12,350 nucleotides of DNA from Candidatus Woesearchaeota archaeon (GCA_027371725.1 DAHXMN010000013.1:1-12350); one strand, 5' to 3'. Counted from the first letter of the stretch, positions 1-6,413 are shown. The notes: a model not told the origin generated them from the letters alone. Numbers and translations are program-made.

Positions 1-108
1 GCGCCCCCGTCGCTCATCGCTGTCGAGAAGGAAGGCGGCTCGCCTGAGGCCGGCGGCGATGACGGCGAGAGACGAATACAGTAAGACGATAGAGCTTGCT
101 ACTCTTCC
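1..108. other. Window edge, no gene recognised
   Basis: The first 108 bases lie downstream of the DUF2203-like gene. I see no ORF, tRNA or clear terminator in them. A gene entering from the left cannot be excluded because the window cuts off here. Confidence 0.4.
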
Positions 109-357
109 CTATTTCATGTCGATGATGCGCCGGCGGCCGGCGTAGCCCTCGTCGAGCTCGTGCCAGTGCCTGATCCGCCGCTCGCCGGCGTGCCAGCAGA
201 GGAAGACGTCCCTGTTCTCGAACTTGGTGTAGAAGTCCACGATCCCCTCGTCGATGTCGCGGAGCACGGCGCCCGTCGCCTCGATCCGCTCCACGACCTC
301 GTAGAACTCCTCGGTGAGCGTGTGCAGTTCGGCGTCGTAGAACTCGGCGCCGATCAT
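109..357 (-). CDS. Short DUF2203-like protein (82 aa)
   Basis: Function unknown. The C-terminal two thirds resembles the DUF2203 family: an Asp-Glu-Gly-Ile-Val-Asp-Phe block, then DVFLCWHAGE, then HWHELDEGYAGRR. These match the family's pattern of LVDFP, VYLCWR and WHDLDAGFAGRR. Family members are usually about 120-150 aa; this one lacks most of the N-terminal helical part. I chose ATG at 357 because GGAGG lies 5 nt upstream; a GTG immediately before it would sit on top of that Shine-Dalgarno. The frame stays open upstream toward the pmbA stop, so a longer form with a rare start is possible. It begins about 56 bp after pmbA on the same strand, so co-transcription is likely. The family assignment is from memory of the motif pattern, not from a search. 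Confidence 0.7.
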   Translation of the reverse strand: MIGAEFYDAELHTLTEEFYEVVERIEATGAVLRDIDEGIVDFYTKFENRDVFLCWHAGERRIRHWHELDEGYAGRRRIIDMK

Positions 358-413
358 CACCTCCTCCGACTCGCCGTCCGTGGTGATGCCGGCAACGCAC
401 AGAAGAAAGGATC

Positions 414-1790
414 CTAGAATCCTGCGAGCGTCGCTCCCTCGTCGAACCGGATGTGGGAGGGGCCGGCGTACCGCTCCGTGACCGTGCGTTCCTTGCTGAG
501 CCGCATCGCATCCAGCATCTTGAAGAGGTTGCCGCTGAACATCGCCGCGCGGATAGGGGTCTTCGTTCCGTCCTTGCGGACGTACGCGAGCCGCACCTCC
601 GCGGAGAAGTCGCCGCTCACCGTGTTCGGGACGAAGCTGCTGAACGCGACGATCTCGACCGTGCCGTCCCCGAACAGCGCTTCCGTCTCCTCGGCGCCGG
701 GCAGTATCTCGACGGAGCCGAGCGCCCCGGTCGCCTCCACGCCGAGATAGTGCGCGTAGCGCTGCGACGCGACGTGCCGCCTGAAGACACCTTCCTGGAT
801 GATTGGCACGGCCTGCGACGCGACGCCGTCCAGGTCGAACCTGCTGCTAGCGGGGTTGAACGGCAGCGCGGGGTTCGAGAGGAGAGTGAAGCACTCATTG
901 CGGGTGATGCGCTTCCCGAGCGCGTAGCGGGAGAGCTTCCGGTACTTCGCGACCGCGCTCGCGTGGAAGACCGCGGGCGAGACGTCGAGGTGCGGGCTCC
1001 AGAAGTCGCGGAGCGCGTCGCCCGACAAGACGATCCTCCCGTCTTGGACGCGGTTGAAGCGTTCGGCGGCGAGGGCGTCGCGGGCGCGCTGCGCATTCTC
1101 GCGGACGAACCGTGCGGGGCCAAGGTCCGCGAGCCTGCTCACGGTCGCCGCCGCGTGGATCTCCTGCTCTCGCCGCGCCTTCCCGGCGCCTGCCGCAACC
1201 GAGAAGAAGCATTCGACGAAGAGCGCGGTGCTCTCGCTCTTCGCGCGGAGGCCGGCGCTGTTCGCCACGTTCAGCCTGAGGACCGAGAGGTCGAGCTCCG
1301 CGGCGTCGAGGCCGATGCCCCGTTCTTTGCGCTGCGCCGCCGCGATGGCGCTCCACGTCTGGAGGAGGAGCCGTTCCGCCGTTCCGCCCTTGAAGGCGGC
1401 GACGATGGCGGGGTCGGCGAGCTGCACGGAGGTGTATTTCTGCTTCTTCGGCAGCGGGTAGCCGGGCTTCTTCGCCGACGCGCAGATAAGGAGCGCGTCC
1501 TTCGCCTTGGCCCTGATCGTCGCTTCGTCGTCGTCGAAGACGGTGAAGCGCGCGTCGCCGAGCTGCGGTCGCTCGCGCTCCTGCCTGCCCTCGGAGCCTC
1601 GGGCATGCTTGCCGAAACGCTTGTAGATGGTGATGTCCGCCTGCGTCCGCGCGGCGGCGATGACGGTCTCGACCTCCTGCCCCTTGGTGAGGTGGAGGGC
1701 GACGCTCTCCCGTTCCTGGAGGATGAGCGACCAGCCGTCGAGCTTCAGCTTCTTGAGCGTCGCCGTGATTTTCTTGAGGTGGAGCGTCAT
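414..1790 (-). CDS. pmbA: PmbA/TldE-type subunit of the TldD-TldE protease (458 aa)
   Basis: Probable non-catalytic partner of TldD. In bacteria TldD and TldE (PmbA) form a heterodimer that cleaves small modified or unfolded peptides; the archaeal substrate is unknown. Family-typical segments are visible: RFDLDGVASQ with PIIQEGVF in the middle, GALGS, then SGDFSAEVRLAYV followed by GNLFKML near the C-terminus, and a final GPSHIRF block. It has no HExxxH metal motif, as expected for the PmbA side. Length fits the family. The frame extends 40 codons further upstream, but that stretch is basic and low-complexity, and family-like sequence begins at MTLHLKKIT, so I start at 1790. The Shine-Dalgarno there is weak (GGG-rich). 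It follows tldD by about 228 bp on the same strand, so they may be transcribed together or from an unclear promoter near 1941-1950. Cytoplasmic; no signal peptide. Confidence 0.92.
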   Translation of the reverse strand: MTLHLKKITATLKKLKLDGWSLILQERESVALHLTKGQEVETVIAAARTQADITIYKRFGKHARGSEGRQERERPQLGDARFTVFDDDEATIRAKAKDALLICASAKKPGYPLPKKQKYTSVQLADPAIVAAFKGGTAERLLLQTWSAIAAAQRKERGIGLDAAELDLSVLRLNVANSAGLRAKSESTALFVECFFSVAAGAGKARREQEIHAAATVSRLADLGPARFVRENAQRARDALAAERFNRVQDGRIVLSGDALRDFWSPHLDVSPAVFHASAVAKYRKLSRYALGKRITRNECFTLLSNPALPFNPASSRFDLDGVASQAVPIIQEGVFRRHVASQRYAHYLGVEATGALGSVEILPGAEETEALFGDGTVEIVAFSSFVPNTVSGDFSAEVRLAYVRKDGTKTPIRAAMFSGNLFKMLDAMRLSKERTVTERYAGPSHIRFDEGATLAGF

Positions 1791-2018
1791 GGTCTTTCCC
1801 TTCGTTTCTTTTTTTTCGGCGCAGCACGGCCTTCGCGTCGTCCGCTTCTTGGACGGCCGGGACGGGTCACCCCGTAAGGGACAACCCCCGGCCCTCTCAG
1901 CCCCGTTCACGGATCACGACGCGACCTGAGGGCGGTGCTGCGCATCTATAGGCGTTTGACGGATGATGGATCGTTGATTGAAAAACTGCTGTTTGAATGT
2001 CGGTTGAAACCATGCGTT
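1791..2018. other. tldD-pmbA spacer
   Basis: There is no convincing ORF in these 228 bases. On the minus strand there is a five-T run just after tldD (plus 1981-1985), a weak terminator candidate. A TATA-like CTATAGA lies near 1941-1950, and an A8 run (plus T8 at about 1809-1816) sits just before pmbA. Nothing here matches a riboswitch I know. Confidence 0.35.
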
Positions 2019-3407
2019 TCATGAGAGGACGACGTCCTTGATGAGGAGCCAGGGGCCGCCCTCGGAGACGCGGACCCAGTCGTGGTGGCCCTTCCCGCAG
2101 CGGCCGTTGCCCGGAACCTCGAATTCCTTGGAGACGCCGACGATGTTCCGCAGCACGTCGGGCAGGTAGCCGGTCATGCCCGCCTCGTAGTAGAGCTTGC
2201 CCGTCGGCTCGCCGTCCGTGACGCGCTCGGCGACCACTCCCTGTATCTGGATGCCCCATGCTTTCGGGTCCTCCATGCCGCCGCTCGAGTTGTGGAGGAG
2301 GAGGCCGTCCTTCATGCTCTTGAGGAGCTTCTCCTTGGACACCGTCCCGGGTTCGAAGTACGTGTTGGTCATCCGCGCGTAGACCTTGTGGTCGAAGGAT
2401 TCGCAGCGGCCGTTGCTCGACCGCGGGACCCCGAGCGTTGCCGCGTTGTACGCGTCGGTGAGGGGGGCGTTGACGATTCCCTTCTCCACCATGAGGGTCT
2501 TCGTGGCGAGCTGGCCTTCGTCGTCGAAGAAGAAGAAGCCGTGGCTGCCGGGGATGAGAGGGCCGTCCGCGATGGAGACTGATGAGGGCGCGATGCGCTT
2601 GCCGAACCACTGTGCCGCCATCGCTCTCCCCTTGTAGATCGTGTCCGCCTCCATGCCGTGGCCGAAGGACTCGTGCGCGAGCAGCCCGGACATCGCAGGC
2701 GTGAGGAGGCAGAGATACTTGCCCGGGGTGAGCCGTTCGGCCGTCGCGATCCGCTCGGCGAACAATGTCACTTTCCGGATGGCGGTCTGAGGGATTGCTG
2801 CGCGCTCCCAGCCGTGGCCGAAGAGGCTGTCGTAGCTGTACCGGACGTCGTCGTCCGCGCTCTTGACGAACGCGATCATGATGAAGAGGCAGCCGCCGAT
2901 CTCCTGGCTCAGCTTCCGGGTGGAAGTGACGAACGCCTTGGATTCGCGCATCTCGCTGTAGTGGACGCGCGCGTTGACGAGCATCTTCGAGGAGGAACGG
3001 AGCCGGCGATGGAGGCCGTTGATTGCAGCCATCTTCTCCTTGAGAGGGACGGTGGACGCGTCCTTCTTGCCGAGCGCGTCGTAGTCCGCGTCGAGCGGTT
3101 CCCGCGGGAGGTCGAGCGTCACTTTCACAAAGCGCTTCCTCGTCGCGCCGAGCTCCCGCGCCGCTTTCCGTAGGGCCTTCTCGTCCCAGCCGCTGAGGCC
3201 GCGCTCATGATAGCGCTGGCCGTCGAAGACGCGGAGCTTCACGCCTTCGTCGCTCTGCCGCGCCACGTCGGTCGAGGTGTCATCCTTGCTGATGTCGAGG
3301 TACTCGGTGCGAAGGTAGAGCGCATCGCCGACGCAGCCGCCTCTCTCGAGGAGCGGGACGAGCGTCGCGAGGAACGCCTTCTTCGTAAGGAGGTCTGGAG
3401 ATACCAT
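2019..3407 (-). CDS. tldD: TldD metalloprotease catalytic subunit (462 aa)
   Basis: Zinc peptidase of the TldD/PmbA family (MEROPS U62), expected to work as a heterodimer with the pmbA product encoded next. The HExxxH motif is HESFGH at residues 245-250, inside LLAHESFGHGMEAD. The third zinc ligand of the family, a Cys before a GGP block, is probably C437 in GRCGKGHHDW, followed by VSEGGP. The C-terminal segment GGPWLLIKDVVLS is also family-typical. The open frame extends to 3605, but I set the start at ATG 3407. A TATA-like TTTTTTAAAA is centred about 26 nt upstream, so the transcript should be leaderless. The extra 66 N-terminal codons translate a repeat that is shared with another intergenic region. 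Three GATTCGC heptamers lie further upstream. No signal peptide; cytoplasmic. Confidence 0.95.
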   Translation of the reverse strand: MVSPDLLTKKAFLATLVPLLERGGCVGDALYLRTEYLDISKDDTSTDVARQSDEGVKLRVFDGQRYHERGLSGWDEKALRKAARELGATRKRFVKVTLDLPREPLDADYDALGKKDASTVPLKEKMAAINGLHRRLRSSSKMLVNARVHYSEMRESKAFVTSTRKLSQEIGGCLFIMIAFVKSADDDVRYSYDSLFGHGWERAAIPQTAIRKVTLFAERIATAERLTPGKYLCLLTPAMSGLLAHESFGHGMEADTIYKGRAMAAQWFGKRIAPSSVSIADGPLIPGSHGFFFFDDEGQLATKTLMVEKGIVNAPLTDAYNAATLGVPRSSNGRCESFDHKVYARMTNTYFEPGTVSKEKLLKSMKDGLLLHNSSGGMEDPKAWGIQIQGVVAERVTDGEPTGKLYYEAGMTGYLPDVLRNIVGVSKEFEVPGNGRCGKGHHDWVRVSEGGPWLLIKDVVLS

Positions 3408-3428
3408 GGGCACCGGACGAGACGGGCA

Positions 3429-3438
3429 TTTTAAAAAA
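3429..3438 (-). promoter_or_regulatory. TATA-like box of tldD
   Basis: TTTTTTAAAA read on the minus strand, with its centre about 26 nt before ATG 3407. This is the spacing expected for an archaeal leaderless promoter. Confidence 0.75.
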
Positions 3439-3451
3439 CTTATGTAAAGGA

Positions 3452-3619
3452 CGGCTCTTCGGCGAATCATCTGCGAATCACCAGCGAATCGCATTCGTGC
3501 CGCGCCCGGGGACGCCAGGCTGCCGCCCGGATGCGCCAGCCAGGTTCCCGTGAAGCAGCGCCTCTCCCCGCCTCCGCCACCCGCAAGAGCGGAGGCACAG
3601 CCCATCCGCCGAAGAGCCG
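3452..3619. repeat. Element bounded by a 13-bp perfect inverted repeat
   Basis: CGGCTCTTCGGCG at 3452-3464 is the exact reverse complement of 3607-3619. Pairing continues inward for two of the next three positions. The enclosed 168-bp stretch holds the tandem heptamers, a C/G-rich segment and dispersed repeat copy R1. It fills most of the spacer between the helicase stop and the tldD promoter. No flanking target duplication was found. Confidence 0.55.
3462..3490 (-). repeat. Three direct GATTCGC heptamers, 11-bp period, upstream of tldD
   Basis: GCGAATC (plus strand) occurs at 3462-3468, 3473-3479 and 3484-3490. The exact 11-bp period is close to one helical turn, so the three sites face the same side of DNA. 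They lie about 55-83 bp upstream of the tldD start and just upstream of the TATA-like box. They look like a tandem operator; the binding factor is unknown. Confidence 0.6.
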
Positions 3620-3626
3620 GTCCGCG
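3558..3626 (-). repeat. Dispersed intergenic repeat, copy R1
   Basis: Read on the minus strand, 3612-3558 matches 10887-10941 on the plus strand at 51 of 55 positions. Also, 3626-3598 is identical over 29 bp to 9196-9224. It contains a hairpin with CCTCCGC and GCGGAGG arms. It begins 16 bp after the helicase stop and lies upstream of tldD, in the same orientation relative to the gene as the other copies. Confidence 0.8.
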
Positions 3627-3642
3627 TCCTCTACGCCGACGC

Positions 3643-5280
3643 CTAGTAGTCGCTCATGCTCGTCTGGCCCTTCCGCTTGTTCGGCCGTACTTGCACCTTC
3701 TCAGGTGAGACGTCCTGCCCAACTTGTTTCTTCAGGTCGAGCGCGACCTGCTTGCCGACCAGCCCCGCAAGGACGGAGACATCCGCATCCTTGATGTGCT
3801 GCAAGGTCCTGATGCCGTTATTGAGCAGCTTCCGCGCCCGTACGCGGCCGATGCCCTTGAGCTGGAGCAGCGGCAGGAGCTCTTCCTTCGCGCCGTGCTT
3901 GAGCCGGAGGCGGAGGCGGCCGAGCGGCGTCCGCAGCGCGTGCAGGCCGAGGATCCGTGACAGCTCTTCGCACCCGTAGACGAGCCAGTCCGCGCGCTCG
4001 AGCTTCGCGTGCACCTCGCCCGGAGCGATGCCGTACGTCTCGAGGAGCGCGTCCTCCTGCACCTCCTCGATCCAGTCCTGGAGGAACAAAGCGGTCTTGA
4101 GCGTCATGAGGAACTCGTCCCAGTCCTCGGTGAATTGCGGCGGCGGCCGGACGAGGAGCGTGTCGATCTCGGCCATCGTCTTCTCCACGATCCCCTCGAC
4201 CTCCCTGGCGCGCGGCCGCAGCAAGGGACGCAGTTCGAGGCAGCTCGTCAGCATCTGCAGCAGGGCGAAGTCACGCGGCTTCCCGCCGCGACGATCGGAC
4301 TCCCTGAGCGAGCCGACGAGGAAGTGCGCGGTCATCGGGTCGAGGTACAGCTCCGCCACCCGCTTCCCGAGAGGCGTCGCCCGGAGCCGCTCGTCCAGGA
4401 CATCCTTCGCGCTCCGGAAGAGGGGCTGCGCGCCCGCTTTCCTCCCCGCCGCCCCTTCCGTCCCCGCATCTCCCCCCTCGAGGAACTCCCACTCCTGCAG
4501 CTTCCGCGCCATCGAGTCGAGGATCGCGTTCAGCTTCCGCGTGTCGCCGTACTGCTTCGCGTAGAACGTCTTCGAGAAGAACGCGTGCAGCCCGTCGCGC
4601 GCCGTCACGAACTCCGAGGCGATGAGGCTCAGCACGTACGTCCGCAGCACCGGCTCGACCGCGAGCTTCGAGAAGATCTGCTCAGGCTCCCCGTTCAAGT
4701 ACCGCTCGACACGCAGCTCCTTCTGCTCCTCGGTGTCGGCGAGGACAATCGCCTCGCCGTACTCCTCCTTCCCGGGCCTTCCGGCCCTGCCCGCCATCTG
4801 TTCGTATTCCAGCACCGGGATGTCAGCCATCCCCCACGCGCCGCCGCCCCCGAAGCGCTTCAGGTCGCGGATGACGACGCGGAACGCGGGGAGATCGAGG
4901 CCCATGGCCAATGTCGGGGTCGAACAGATGATTTTTATCACTCCCTCACGAAATTTGTCTTCTATTAGTTCCCGTTGGCGGGAATGCAGCCCCGCATGGT
5001 GGAACGCGATCCCCTTCTTCACGCACGCGGCGAGCCGCTTGCATTGTTTCGTCGGCGACGGGAGGGCGTGGAGGGCCTCCTCCCCGAGCGTCTCCAGCTC
5101 CGCGCTCTTCGATGCGACGGCGTGCGCGGTCCGCTCTGCCTGCGACTCCGCGCCGCGCCGCGTGCTGCAGAAGACGAGCGCCTGCTTCCCCTTCGCCAGC
5201 GTGTCGAGGCAGATGTTGAGCGTCGCGTCGTCCGACTCCTGCCTGATCGCGAGTGCATCCCGTCCCTTCTTCGGTGTCAC
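3643..5280 (-). CDS. Hel308/Ski2-like helicase lacking the first RecA domain (545 aa)
   Basis: C-terminal part of a superfamily 2 DNA helicase of the Hel308 (Ski2-like) type, which acts at stalled replication forks. Seen here are motif IV (ALVFCSTRR, residues 34-42), motif V (STPTLAMGLDLPA, 120-132) and motif VI (QMAGRAGRPG, 161-170). These are followed by winged-helix and ratchet-like regions and a helix-hairpin-helix (LKGIGRVRARKLL, about 474-486). Hel308 proteins are usually 700 aa or more. The first RecA domain, with the Walker A and DExH motifs, is absent, so this protein alone should not hydrolyse ATP. The start is GTG at 5280, 27 nt from the centre of a TATA-like CTTTTAAAG, consistent with a leaderless gene. 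No helicase remnant is seen upstream. It could be half of a split gene, a pseudogene or an assembly join. Confidence 0.9.
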   Translation of the reverse strand: MTPKKGRDALAIRQESDDATLNICLDTLAKGKQALVFCSTRRGAESQAERTAHAVASKSAELETLGEEALHALPSPTKQCKRLAACVKKGIAFHHAGLHSRQRELIEDKFREGVIKIICSTPTLAMGLDLPAFRVVIRDLKRFGGGGAWGMADIPVLEYEQMAGRAGRPGKEEYGEAIVLADTEEQKELRVERYLNGEPEQIFSKLAVEPVLRTYVLSLIASEFVTARDGLHAFFSKTFYAKQYGDTRKLNAILDSMARKLQEWEFLEGGDAGTEGAAGRKAGAQPLFRSAKDVLDERLRATPLGKRVAELYLDPMTAHFLVGSLRESDRRGGKPRDFALLQMLTSCLELRPLLRPRAREVEGIVEKTMAEIDTLLVRPPPQFTEDWDEFLMTLKTALFLQDWIEEVQEDALLETYGIAPGEVHAKLERADWLVYGCEELSRILGLHALRTPLGRLRLRLKHGAKEELLPLLQLKGIGRVRARKLLNNGIRTLQHIKDADVSVLAGLVGKQVALDLKKQVGQDVSPEKVQVRPNKRKGQTSMSDY

Positions 5281-5302
5281 TTCCGCCGGAGAGGACGCGA
5301 TG

Positions 5303-5311
5303 CTTTAAAAG
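5303..5311. promoter_or_regulatory. Near-symmetrical TATA-like box between helicase half and RNA locus
   Basis: CTTTAAAAG reads as a TATA-like box on both strands. On the minus strand it sits 27 nt before the helicase GTG at 5280. On the plus strand the expected start would be near 5334, exactly where the first RNA element's left repeat begins (5337). It may therefore serve both directions. Confidence 0.55.
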
Positions 5312-5346
5312 ATTATGAGTGCGCGGCCAGTGGATGGCGAGGTGAG

Positions 5347-5504
5347 TCTTAGGCGGATCGCGTTGCGCTGCACCGGCTTCGAGACGTATCGCATGCCATG
5401 TTCTTAGGGACCTCCTCCCTGTGGAGGGGCGACCTCCTCGGCGGCCTCTGATGCCCTAATCGCTACGCCTCGACCATTGGCCGGTGCAGCCCATTTGCCT
5501 AAGA
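5347..5504 (+). ncRNA. Structured RNA candidate, element 1
   Basis: A 158-nt long hairpin of no family I recognise. From outside inward its helices are: TCTTAGGC 5347-5354 with GCCTAAGA 5497-5504; GCTGCACCGGC 5367-5377 with GCCGGTGCAGC 5480-5490 (11 bp perfect); a helix from TCGAG 5379-5383 with CTCGA 5469-5473 that extends with two mismatches; TTAGGG with CCCTAA; and a CCTCC/GGAGG tip. It is homologous to element 2, with compensatory changes in the second helix. GCGAGGTGAG (5337-5346) and GCGAGGCGAA (5508-5517) flank it. The plus strand is preferred because of the TATA-like box at 5303-5311, but this is inference. Confidence 0.65.
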
Positions 5505-5522
5505 ACCGCGAGGCGAAGCCCT

Positions 5523-5755
5523 GTTGACACCATCGTCGTTGCCGCCTCGGATTCTCTGCCGGCGGCGAGCATGGACGAGGAAGAGCGAGACTCGTGTCCC
5601 GGAGAACGCGAGGATCGGGAACCGCGCGCCATACGAGCGGGTCAGGAGCGTGTGCGACTGAACGTAGTGACTGGGACTCCGCTTCCCGGAAGCAGATGGT
5701 CAGGAGCTCGGAGAGCGGCTGAGGATGGCTTCTCCGCGGCAACGACTATGTCAAC
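5523..5755 (+). ncRNA. Long-range hairpin between the two RNA elements
   Basis: GTTGACA 5523-5529 pairs with TGTCAAC 5749-5755. After a 5/2-nt internal loop, GTCGTTGCCGC 5535-5545 pairs perfectly with GCGGCAACGAC 5736-5746. Local hairpins lie inside, for example GCTTC/GAAGC in the 5671-5692 area and GGACGAG with CTC..GTCC at 5573-5599. This domain fills the gap between the two homologous elements, so all three may belong to one RNA of about 580 nt. I see no RNase P, SRP or 5S rRNA signature. Confidence 0.5.
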
Positions 5756-5770
5756 GCAGCCGCGAGGTGA

Positions 5771-5906
5771 GGCTCTTAGGCAAATCACTTTCGTGCTGCG
5801 CCCCGACAAGTATCGAGGTGCAAACGGCAGGGCAACCGAGTCTAGTGATGATCGCCCGTGTCATCGTCCGACCGTCTCGGGGGCGCAGTCCAATTGCCTA
5901 AGAGCC
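5771..5906 (+). ncRNA. Structured RNA candidate, element 2
   Basis: Homologue of element 1. The outer helix is GGCTCTTAGGCAA 5771-5783 with TTGCCTAAGAGCC 5894-5906, 13 bp perfect. The inner helix is CTGCGCCCCGA 5796-5806 with TCGGGGGCGCAG 5877-5888, with one bulged G. Shared with element 1 are the TCTTAGGC..ATC..TT..GCTGC left arm, GTATCG, and the CGACC..GCAG.CCA.TTGCCTAAGA right arm. The inner helices differ in sequence yet both pair. The 14-bp direct repeat AGCCGCGAGGTGAG flanks it at 5758-5771 and 5903-5916, overlapping the ends. Function unknown. Confidence 0.65.
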
Positions 5907-5921
5907 GCGAGGTGAGTAACC

Positions 5922-5929
5922 TTTATAAA
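5922..5929 (+). promoter_or_regulatory. TATA-like box of tRNA-Asn
   Basis: TTTATAAA centred about 49 nt before the tRNA. This predicts a start near 5951 and a short 5' leader of about 24 nt, to be removed by RNase P. Confidence 0.65.
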
Positions 5930-5974
5930 CCGCTTGTCGTCCCTGAACCGCAGCCTCGTCCCCGACGGGACACT

Positions 5975-6047
5975 GCCTCCGTGGCTCAGCGGTTAGAGCG
6001 GCCGGCTGTTAACCGGCAGATCGCCAGTTCAAATCTGGCCGGAGGCG
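5975..6047 (+). tRNA. tRNA-Asn(GUU)
   Basis: A 73-nt cloverleaf. The acceptor arms are GCCTCCG and CGGAGGC, with discriminator G. The anticodon stem is GCCGG/CCGGC around loop CTGTTAA, giving anticodon GTT (Asn). The T arm is GCCAG-TTCAAAT-CTGGC. No intron, and CCA is not encoded (TAT follows), so CCA must be added after transcription. A T-rich stretch at 6068-6080 probably ends the transcript. Confidence 0.98.
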
Positions 6048-6067
6048 TATAACCCCCGTTTGTCCGT

Positions 6068-6080
6068 CCTTTTTCTTCTT
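6068..6080 (+). terminator. T-rich terminator after tRNA-Asn
   Basis: CCTTTTTCTTCTT about 21 nt after the tRNA. Archaeal terminators are often simple T-rich runs on the coding strand, without a hairpin. Confidence 0.5.
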
Positions 6081-6085
6081 CAGTT

Positions 6086-6313
6086 CTACCTGCCGAGCAG
6101 CTGCTGGATGATGAGATAGAGGAAGACACAGACGATTGCGAGCAGCGCCACGGTCATCGTCGTCGCGCTCTTGCAGCTCATCCAGACGCGCTGCCGGGGA
6201 TCCATCTTCGGGAAATGCCGATAGGTCTGCAGGAAGATCGTCACCCAGAGGAGCGAGCCGAATAGGAGCGCAAACGGCGCCGCGATGACCATGAGATCCG
6301 TCGCTGAGTACAT
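6086..6313 (-). CDS. Small two-helix membrane protein (75 aa), unknown function
   Basis: I recognise no family. Two hydrophobic segments are evident: LMVIAAPFALLFGSLLWVTI near residues 8-27, and VALLAIVCVFLYLII near 55-69. They are separated by a basic, polar linker (YRHFPKMDPRQRVW). This predicts a helical hairpin in the membrane. I set the start at ATG 6313, which has GGAG 6 nt upstream. A longer 101-aa version from GTG 6391 is open, but its added N-terminus is polar, and a TATA-like box at 6406-6413 places the transcript start near 6381, downstream of that GTG. It faces the tRNA gene and follows the radical SAM gene, but it appears to have its own promoter. Confidence 0.6.
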   Translation of the reverse strand: MYSATDLMVIAAPFALLFGSLLWVTIFLQTYRHFPKMDPRQRVWMSCKSATTMTVALLAIVCVFLYLIIQQLLGR

Positions 6314-6405
6314 GCTCTTCTCCGAGGAGAAGTCATCAGCGAGCGCGCGGTTCTGGCTTGCGCCACGGCGGACCTCATCGCCGTTGTTCACCGAAGCGGA
6401 GACAG

Positions 6406-6413
6406 CTTAAATG
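6406..6413 (-). promoter_or_regulatory. TATA-like box of the small membrane protein gene
   Basis: CATTTAAG on the minus strand. The predicted transcript start is near 6381, leaving a leader of about 70 nt before ATG 6313. Confidence 0.45.

Noticed and set aside
453..1877. Long plus-strand ORF of 474 codons
   Set aside because: It is the antisense of pmbA. Its translation is rich in Arg, Glu and Asp, as expected for a shadow frame of GC-rich coding sequence.
3408..3605. Longer tldD start at 3605
   Set aside because: The added 66 codons translate dispersed repeat R1 and the promoter. The TATA-like box points to ATG 3407.
5404..5742. 112-codon minus-strand ORF, considered as the missing helicase N-terminal half
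   Set aside because: No Walker A or DExH motif is present, and the composition is Pro/Arg-rich and unlike a RecA domain.
5347..5906. Integron attC sites (GCCTAA/TTAGGC arms look similar)
   Set aside because: The arms lack the GTTRRRY/RYYYAAC core (GCCTAAGA, not GCCTAAC), the order is reversed, and no integrase or cassette genes are visible.
5484..5915. 143-codon plus-strand ORF in the RNA locus
   Set aside because: It runs through the paired arms of both RNA elements, has low-complexity charged composition, no ribosome binding site and no promoter at a suitable distance.
5337..5916. RNase P RNA, SRP RNA or 5S rRNA
   Set aside because: I could not find the conserved P4 (ACAGAA / GGAAAGTCC type) or SRP helix 8 sequences on either strand.
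5337..5916. CRISPR array from repeated GCGAGGTGAG
   Set aside because: There are only four short, unevenly spaced copies, with spacings of 145-250 nt and no cas gene.
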